Position numbers and translations under genes: made by a program. This document shows, one piece after another, positions 57,684 through 64,000 of a DNA stretch of 64,000 nucleotides (positions are counted from its first letter, which is position 1; every line of letters begins with the position of its first letter). The notes below the pieces were generated by a model that was given only the letters and a program-made list of their open reading frames with translations, made no database searches and was not told the DNA's origin. Origin of the DNA: Lathyrus oleraceus. Lineage: Eukaryota; Streptophyta; Magnoliopsida; Fabales; Fabaceae. Location of the stretch: assembly GCF_024323335.1 (NCBI RefSeq), contig NC_066585.1, positions 531,106,582 through 531,170,581 on the forward strand. The letters are read 5' to 3'.

Positions 57684-58910
57684 TAAGTTCACTGATATCT
57701 TCTTATTTGACGAATACAACACTGTTTTTTTTAATTATATATTTTTTATTAGGAATTCATTTTTATTATTTGTCATGTAACTCTAAAATGTCAAGACCGG
57801 TCTTGATTGTGTCATTACATTAATACATGATCAGGCTAAAAGAGTTACATGCATGAGCTTACAAACAAATGTTTTAGAGTACCATACATTGATTAAGAAG
57901 TATGATGTAGTGCCAGCTAACTAACTTGAAATTGTCATTGCCTATGTGGAACTACATAATTCTTAAAATATTTTTATTAATAGATCCTTCACTTTTTAAG
58001 TATCAAATCATAAGACTGGATTAAGAGGTCATATATATAGGAAACATTAAATTACATAACTAGAACATAACACGTGAAGTTTCTATCAAAGCATTTCAAA
58101 ACATGAAAAACTAACATGTAGTCATATTAATACATATTATTACTATTTCATATATTCATTCATTCATCAACTTAACACCTAGCTGGTAGAAGACTGGCAT
58201 CTTTCAGAATAACATGAAAAATCAAGATATCAAATTAACAGTTAATCCACCCCTTTTGGTTGGCTATAACTATAAGTAACTAGCTTGATGGGATTAATAT
58301 TTATACGAAGGCTATAATTGATTTTTAGCTTGATGATTGTGTGAGAGAACAATGAACAAAAGGGAATGTTTCTATATTCAATTCTCTCTGACCACTCTAA
58401 AGCTGAATGTTTTTTGTTAATTTAATTTATCATGATTCATAAATAAGAAAGCCACATTAGTGAAGATATAGGACATAAACTGCACTAAAAAGCAACTGCA
58501 ACACAATGTATTCTTGAGTTTGATAAGACATTGGATTTTTTGTGCAGCCAAGTTGTTTTTAAATCTGCAACTCATAAGGGTGATTAAGATTATAAAAATA
58601 TACCCAATCTCGGCGAGATACCAGCATAGATATAAGTTAAATACTTAATAGAAATTTTGCAATGCAATTCATAATTTCTAGAGTACTCTATTAATCAATT
58701 AGTTATCTAAGCTTTATAAAGACAAGGACATCAACAGAATGTAAAGAATTAGTGTCAATATGACGCGTCATAAACCCATACATGTGGAGCGTTCCTATAA
58801 AGATCCTCTGGTGTCGAAGTGCACAACAGTATAAGGTCAATAGATGAACCTTTGTCATCTTAAGCGCATTCTTAGCCGCTAATGTTGGATGTAATTCATG
58901 AGCGCATTAC
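57684..58910. other. AT-rich stretch, nothing recognised
   Basis: I find no gene, repeat family or RNA gene. One phrase (57830-57960) has short coding-like runs but no family I recognise. Confidence 0.35.
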
Positions 58911-59925
58911 GATAGGTTGTATCTAGGAAAACATGCACTTAAATTGAATTTTGAAAAAGAAATTAAAGAGTTTATCACGTGGGCATTTGTTTAAGATGTT
59001 GTCAAAGCGAATGAGGAGTAAGAAGTCATTGTCTTAAATATGAATGTAGACCTATAATTAGTGACTTAGAGAAAGTAGAACGTCATTTGAAGAGGACAGG
59101 TTTCATTGAAAATTATTGGATTTGAACATATAATGGAGAAGAATTGTTGAGTAACGTACCAAAGACAACTAATGTGCATGCTTCAAGTAGTCAATCACAT
59201 ATGGAATATGATGAACAATTTAATCTGAATAATGAGATGGTTGACGATGCTTTTGGGGTGAATGTGACATGTGATGAACCTGAAGATTTTAATGGGGAAG
59301 AATTGTTGAATGAGGAAGCGCAAATACTTTATTAATTGTTGAAAGAAATGAACACGTTATTGTTTGAGGGGTCGTCAGACTCAAAATTATCAATGTGTGT
59401 GAGATTATTGGCTGTCAAGTCAACTTGTAATGTTCCTGATCATTGTTTGGAATTCTTCGTAAAAATGATGTTGGACGCAACTCCTACAAAAGACAACTTG
59501 CCTACATGTTTTTATGATGCAAAGAGGTTGGTGTCGAAGTTGGATTTAGAAGTAAGAAAGATTGATTGTTGCATTAGTGGTTGCATGTTGTTATATGTCA
59601 ATGAGTTTTGTACTAATGATGAAGCGTTGAAGGAATAATCCATTGATCATAAGCAAAAATGTGTAGCAGTTAAATCCATATTTTATCTCTCGATAATACC
59701 AAGGTTAAAAAGATTGTTTGTTTCAATGTATAGTGCAAGTCAAATGACATGGAGTCATACAAACAAAAAAAGTGCTGGCACTATGCGACATCCATCTGAT
59801 AATGAGGCATGGAAGGATTTTAATAGAATATATCTTGATTTTGCTCCATAACCTAGAACGGTGACGCTCGGATTATGCTCTGATGGTTTTACTGCATATG
59901 TCCATGCGCCGGGATGTGGATTATG
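58911..59925 (+). pseudogene. CACTA (En/Spm) transposase remnant
   Basis: Domain order is as in tnp2-type transposases. A transposase-associated zinc region (CLKYECRPIISDLEKVERHL, RTGFIENYW) lies at 58925-59135 with stops. Next comes the spacer with KEMNTLLFEGSSDSKLS, DLEVRKIDCCISGCMLLY (59336-59638). Then the start of the Transposase_21 domain: RLKRLFVSMYSASQMTW, HPSDNEAWKDFN, VTLGLCSDGFTAY (59700-59905). Several stops and frame changes occur and the catalytic remainder is missing. It cannot make a transposase. It may belong with the subterminal repeats at 55291-55690. Confidence 0.85.
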
Positions 59926-59934
59926 CATGTTTCA

Positions 59935-59973
59935 TGTCGACACATAGAAGAAATTTTTTTCTATGTGTCGACA
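59935..59973. repeat. Perfect 15-bp inverted repeat
   Basis: TGTCGACACATAGAA and its exact inverse flank a 9-nt loop (59950-59958). It lies where the CACTA homology ends, next to the 21-bp repeats that share the GTCGACACAT word. Confidence 0.8.
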
Positions 59974-60046
59974 CATCCGCTTTTCAGGTCGGTACATGTA
60001 CTGCAGTTTTAAAGCCTGCAGGCTATGTTAGATGTGTCACCTCTAT

Positions 60047-60142
60047 AGGTCGACGCATAACCTGTACAGGTCAACACATGACCTGTTCAGGTTGGCACAT
60101 GGCCTTTACAGGTCGGCTCTTGACTTACATTGGTCGGCTCAA
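60047..60142 (+). repeat. 21-bp tandem repeat
   Basis: Four units and a partial one start with AGGTCGACGCATAACCTGTAC, then AGGTCAACACATGACCTGTTC, and become more diverged. Because 21 is a multiple of three, one frame reads as a seven-residue repeat (G-x-x-x-T-C-x). I do not think it is a gene: the frame starts inside transposase remains and has no support outside the repeat. Confidence 0.75.
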
Positions 60143-60249
60143 GCAACATATTTTTCCAAAAATTCATAAATTTTTCAATTCTTTTACATTCCCTTTGCTT
60201 CTAAACTTGCATACATATATATACTTCGTACATGCATATATTTTTCAAT

Positions 60250-60910
60250 GATTTTGGAAAAATCATAAACGAAACCTGGAACATACAAAGAGTCATCTTC
60301 ATCTTCAACCTTGATTTTATGCATACACACAAACAATGTACACATAATCATTCATTATTTGGGTGCCATCTAGAATCAAGTTGATAAAGTCCAATTCAGG
60401 TTGTGGTATTGTAAATTGGGTTGAGATCTTTGGGGGTTCCAAATAAGAAAACAAAGGTTGGATTTTCCTTCAAGGTCAAAGTGGGATTTGAAGGTTTTGG
60501 ACAAGACTACGCATATTTGGATTCGATCGAGTGAAGTCTTTGAATAGTTGCGGTTCTTGGAAAGGAGTAACTTGAAAGGATGAATCAAATTGGTAGATCT
60601 TGTGTTACAAAATTCATAATTTGGATTCGATCAAGTGAAAGATTTGAAGAGTTGTGGTTCTTGCAAAGGAGTAGCGTGAGACAGTGAATCAAATTCGTAT
60701 TGTTGGGTGACTTGATCAAACTGAGATCAAGACAAGAGAAGGTGTTAGGATCAACAACAAACATAGGGTTTGTATGGTTGCATTGTTACATTTCTCTTGT
60801 AAACTACTTTTTCAAAGTAAGGTTAAATTTTATATCTCAATTCGAGTTCGAATTGGAGGCAAACATACCCATAACGAAGCCGAATGGGGAATTGCTTAAA
60901 CAAATCCTTG

Positions 60911-60974
<64 letters not shown>

Positions 60975-61083
60975 TTTCATTTGCAAATTGTTGAGTTCAT
61001 CATTTGTGCGATTAATTCGTTTGGTAAATTCTTTTGATAAGTCGTCCCCCTCCCCCTTCTAGATATGTCGTCTTCGTCTAACA
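60250..61083 (+). mobile_element. Ty1/copia LTR remnant
   Basis: The right end ...CTAACA is followed by AG and a Met-tRNA-type primer site, and then a copia gag start, so this is the end of a 5' LTR. It contains a twofold phrase (TTTGGATTCGATCRAGTGAA near 60517 and 60612) and a CT microsatellite. The left limit is uncertain and may reach the 59930-60140 repeats. Confidence 0.6.
60915..60970 (+). repeat. (CT)n microsatellite
   Basis: About 28 uninterrupted CT units inside the copia LTR remnant. Likely length-variable between individuals. Confidence 0.95.
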
Positions 61084-61085
61084 AG

Positions 61086-61096
61086 TGGTATCACGA
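61086..61096 (+). other. Copia primer-binding site
   Basis: TGGTATCACGA lies two bases after the LTR end. The usual copia site, complementary to initiator Met-tRNA, reads TGGTATCAGAGC, so this copy is partly decayed. Confidence 0.65.
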
Positions 61097-61137
61097 ACTC
61101 CGGTTAATTCCGTGCTTCAATATTCGCTTATTAGAAA

Positions 61138-61600
61138 ATGGCTACCGAACCTAAAGGGTCGTACAATAGAGCGTCAATTTTCACCGATGAAATATATGGC
61201 TATTGAAAAGCTTGTATGCATATTCATATCAACTCCGTTGATAAGAGTGTATGGGACACTATCATCAATGGTCCTAATCAAACTACAATGATCAATGGTA
61301 AATGTGTAATTGTACCAAAACTGAAAGTACAATGGGATGATAATGATAAGAAATCGTGGTCACATGATTGAAAGGCAAAAATATTTCCATATTCGCACTT
61401 GATGTTGATGGATATTATTGTATCTCTCATTGTGAGACCGCCAAAACTATGTGGCAAACATTAGAAATTGCCCATAAGAGAGCTAATGAGATCACACAAG
61501 ATAGGATCATTATGTTAAATCAAGAGTTTTAACTATTTCACGTGAAACATGGCGATTTTTATAGATTTACTCAAGAAACTAAATAATGATTTTGAATGCT
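61138..61600 (+). pseudogene. gag: Ty1/copia gag remnant
   Basis: The start MATEPKGSYNRASIF is followed by DEIYGY, a stop where the family has Trp, then KACMHIHINSVDKSVWD and INGPN, the usual opening of copia Gag proteins. Later pieces include WDDNDKKSW and ETAKTMWQTLEIAHK-like residues in changing frames. Homology ends near 61600. No pol genes follow, so the element is truncated. Confidence 0.75.
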
Positions 61601-62761
61601 TTATTCTTTACTATAATATTAAATAATGATTGTGGTCTCTTGACATTCAACTTATTACATAGCTATAAGTACACAATACATATTTAGAATTTCAAAAATA
61701 TCTAGCAATTCTTTTCAATTGACTATAGCAAGTTGACATAATTTTAGAAAACCTCTGCAGAGTATAGTTTGATGAGCTTAGATTTTGAAAACACACCTCT
61801 GCATCATGCCACAGTGACAGACTTATCTATACATATTTCAACTTCCAACTTCCTAGATTGATCTTTGTTGTCCTGTTTCAAAGGGTATTTAAAATAAAGG
61901 GGTAAGGACTAAGGAGGTAGCAAATTCTACTTTTGAAGTTTCTGACCCAACTAATACTAAAAAAATAACAAGTTCCAGCTCTTATAAAAATCTTGAATTA
62001 GCGTATGATACTGCGTGGTTCAAAATTAAACATTAATAGTCATGTAACATATAATAGCTTACAACTCTAGTATATGAAGCGTAGCAAATTCTACTTTTAC
62101 TGTTTTATCAAAATGAATGTTCATCTTCATCATCAATACTTTATCCATATGGTAGGATAGTACTTCTTCAAATATTTTTATTTGTGCTTTTGTTTAGCTG
62201 TTCAGCTTCTAAATTATAGTCACTACTAAAAATATTATTTATTATTGTCTTTTAAAATTAAAAAAAGAGTGGTTAAATAGATGAGGCCATTTTGCATAGT
62301 AGAAACGGGTTTTCGGTACCATTTCATTTTTATTTGCTATCGAATATATTACATTGATATGGGTCATGGTGACCATACAAATTATGAAGACGTGAAAAAC
62401 GTATTGAAACATAAGTTTACATATACACTTTTAATTTATTATTTATATAAGTATACTTCTTTTGTAAAAATTATTCATTTAAAGTTAATTTTTATTATAA
62501 TCATTGTTGTTTAACAATATTCAATCCTAATTCAATTTTATGCTATATTTTTATTTGTAGTATTTTTTTAATTATTGATGTATCACCTACTCGAAACAAT
62601 AGTTTGATGGATAATTAGATTCAAATTTTTTATTTAAGTGAAGAAATTATTTATTTTTAAATATAAATTCTGTAATGTATAAAATTATATTTTTTCTAAG
62701 AACAGTAAGAAATCATGACAATATTATTTAACTTCACTACAATATTTATTTCTCAACTTAT
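61601..62761. other. AT-rich intergenic stretch
   Basis: I see no gene. A 12-nt CACTACTAAAAA at 62221 has no inverted partner. The frame at 62281-62514 has low-complexity hydrophobic content and no recognisable family. Confidence 0.4.
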
Positions 62762-62767
62762 TTTATT
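62762..62767 (-). terminator. Poly(A) signal of the cysteine-rich peptide gene
   Basis: AATAAA on the minus strand, about 67 nt after the stop codon at 62834, within a T/A-rich context. Confidence 0.5.
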
Positions 62768-62833
62768 GTCGTCGAAATTACAATAATTGTGGTGTTTGTA
62801 TGTACAGTTATACAAACACACTAGAAAATAGAA

Positions 62834-63097
62834 TTATAATGTACGACAGCAACAATTATTTTGTTGACACTCGGCTTGTAGGGGATTTGGATATACTGAA
62901 CAAGCGTATTGACACGATCGGAAATTACACTCTGTAGCTGAACCTGCTGCCGGCCAACAACAGTGGTCTTCACATGTTTCAGGAGGATGTGGAATATAAT
63001 TGGGAAAGTTTATAGATCTACTGTCACCTAATGCCAATATTACAAGAATGCATAGAATTGCAAAGCTATAATTGAGACTCTTGATGCGAGTAGCCAT
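62834..63097 (-). CDS. Small secreted cysteine-rich peptide, 87 aa
   Basis: A single-exon frame. Residues 1 to about 25 form a signal peptide: basic start (MATRIK), hydrophobic FAILCILVILAL, likely cut after Gly24 to Ser28. The mature ~60 residues hold ten Cys in the pattern C-x3-CC-x9-C-x4-C-x3-C-x10-C-x4-CCC (Cys42 to Cys84), with a Pro-rich start. It probably leaves the cell and folds with disulfides. I do not recognise the family. The spacing does not fit the 4- or 6-Cys nodule NCR peptides, the PA1 albumin knottin or typical plant defensins. A TATA box (63193-63201) and a poly(A) signal (62762-62767) at fitting distances, plus an open frame in AT-rich DNA, support a real gene. Defence or signalling is only a guess. 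Confidence 0.7.
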   Translation of the reverse strand: MATRIKSLNYSFAILCILVILALGDSRSINFPNYIPHPPETCEDHCCWPAAGSATECNFRSCQYACSVYPNPLQAECQQNNCCCRTL

Positions 63098-63192
63098 TAT
63101 TTCTACGTTGAATGATAGACAATCAACACCTTAAAAATGTAAAAGAAAGAAAATGGTTCAAAATGGTACCGTTTGATGTATTCTCTCTAATC

Positions 63193-63201
63193 CTATTTAT
63201 A
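63193..63201 (-). promoter_or_regulatory. TATA box of the cysteine-rich peptide gene
   Basis: TATAAATAG on the minus strand, 96 nt upstream of the ATG. Transcription would begin near 63165, giving a 5' UTR of about 65 nt. Confidence 0.6.
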
Positions 63202-63239
63202 ATAGATAATTTATTGTAGAGATGATTGTTTACATGTAA

Positions 63240-63775
63240 CCAAATTTAATATATTAATAGTATTTAAGAATAACATAATATATTAAATAGTATATTAATA
63301 GGTTTTTTGATTGTTTTCCATATTTAATATGTTATTAAATATATTGATTACATTTATTTAATATTTAATAAAATATAGAATATACTAAACAGAATATCTT
63401 AAGTAATAAATTAAAATTATTTTTTATTTATTATGTAATATTTTATATAAGTAAGCATAAAATTTGACTAAGTATCTATTTTTTAGAATATATTTATTAA
63501 GTAATATTTTTATATAAGTAAGTATATGTATTTTTTAGATAACTAAGTAAATAAAATTTGACTAAGTATCTATTTTTTGAAGTAACTATTACTAAGTAAG
63601 TAAAAATACTATTAAGAAATATATATTAAGTAAATAAATATATATTCTTTAAATAATTATATATTAGGTAAATAATCTTTTTTAAATGATTATTATATGT
63701 TAGGTAAATATAGATTTTTTTAATAAAATAATTTAAGTAAATATATATATTAAGTAAGTAAATATATTTCTTAAG

Positions 63776-63850
<75 letters not shown>

Positions 63851-64000
63851 ATATATATATTATATTAGATAATATATATTTTTAAATAATATATATAATT
63901 CGAGTAACTATATATTTTTTAAAGTAAATATTATTAAGTAATACTCTGTCTTTTCTCTATTATAAGTCTTTTAGCTTTTTTACCGATAACAAAGAAGTTA
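63240..64000. other. Very AT-rich, low-complexity upstream DNA
   Basis: Words such as TAAGTAA, AAATATATATT and TTTTTTAAAT recur irregularly through the stretch. No gene seen. It may hold distal promoter sequence of the peptide gene. Confidence 0.5.
63781..63860. repeat. (TA)n microsatellite
   Basis: About 80 bp of TA, broken once at 63839-63841. Likely highly variable and prone to assembly or sequencing error. Confidence 0.95.

Noticed and set aside
60700..61062. A 120-aa frame with (Ser-Leu)n
   Set aside because: It is a translation of the (CT)n microsatellite in the copia LTR.
62221..62232. CACTACTAAAAA as a CACTA terminus
   Set aside because: No inverted partner or subterminal repeats nearby; chance is likely in AT-rich DNA.
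62281..62514. A 77-aa frame with hydrophobic tail
   Set aside because: AT-rich low-complexity content, no family, no promoter support.

Overview
The window looks like a piece of a large, repeat-rich legume genome, most likely tribe Fabeae (pea, vetch, faba bean or relatives). About 54 of the 64 kb belongs to Ogre-type (Ty3/gypsy, Tat lineage) LTR retrotransposons. The signs are LTRs of about 5 kb, an extra ORF upstream of gag, a primer site reading TGGCGACTCTGCTGGGGA, an intron between protease and reverse transcriptase, two RNase H domains, and long repetitive 3' untranslated regions. The species is inferred from this element content; no host gene here identifies it.

The Ogre copies are inserted one inside another, and every junction is visible on the right side of the nest. 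From outside in: (1) a relic plus-strand Ogre LTR at 54136 to about 54840; (2) Ogre-D, an old minus-strand element (5' LTR 49316-54135, decayed ORF1, gag, pro and pol at 48454-39847, 3' LTR stub 35800-36689), inserted in the relic; (3) Ogre-C, a minus-strand element (5' LTR 30991-35799, ORF1, gag-pro, pol), inserted in the 3' LTR of D; (4) Ogre-B, a minus-strand, internally deleted element (5' LTR 16669-21614, 3' LTR 5344-8642), inserted in the integrase of C just after its catalytic Glu codon; (5) Ogre-A, a plus-strand LTR (1-5343), inserted in the 3' LTR of B. The left halves of all five lie outside the window, in a predictable order.

Ogre-C has the best coding capacity: ORF1 (DUF7745-like region plus coiled coil), gag-pro, and RT-RNaseH-RNaseH-integrase joined by a 248-nt intron. 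Ogre-B has no ORF1, no protease, half a reverse transcriptase and only the end of integrase, yet its two LTRs differ by under 1 percent. It is therefore probably a non-autonomous derivative moved in trans. Both B and D carry, directly after the integrase stop codon, a row of hairpins whose stems covary. All four LTR families carry a hairpin with an AGTA loop about 185-220 nt from the LTR end.

The right-hand 9 kb (54.8-64 kb) is AT-rich. It holds decayed CACTA ends and a CACTA transposase relic, a possible hAT-like MITE, two exons of a degenerate protein-disulfide-isomerase gene, and a Ty1/copia LTR with the start of its gag. It also holds the one apparently intact host gene, a small secreted peptide with ten cysteines (62834-63097, minus strand) with a TATA box and a poly(A) signal. 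The window ends in a long (TA)n tract.
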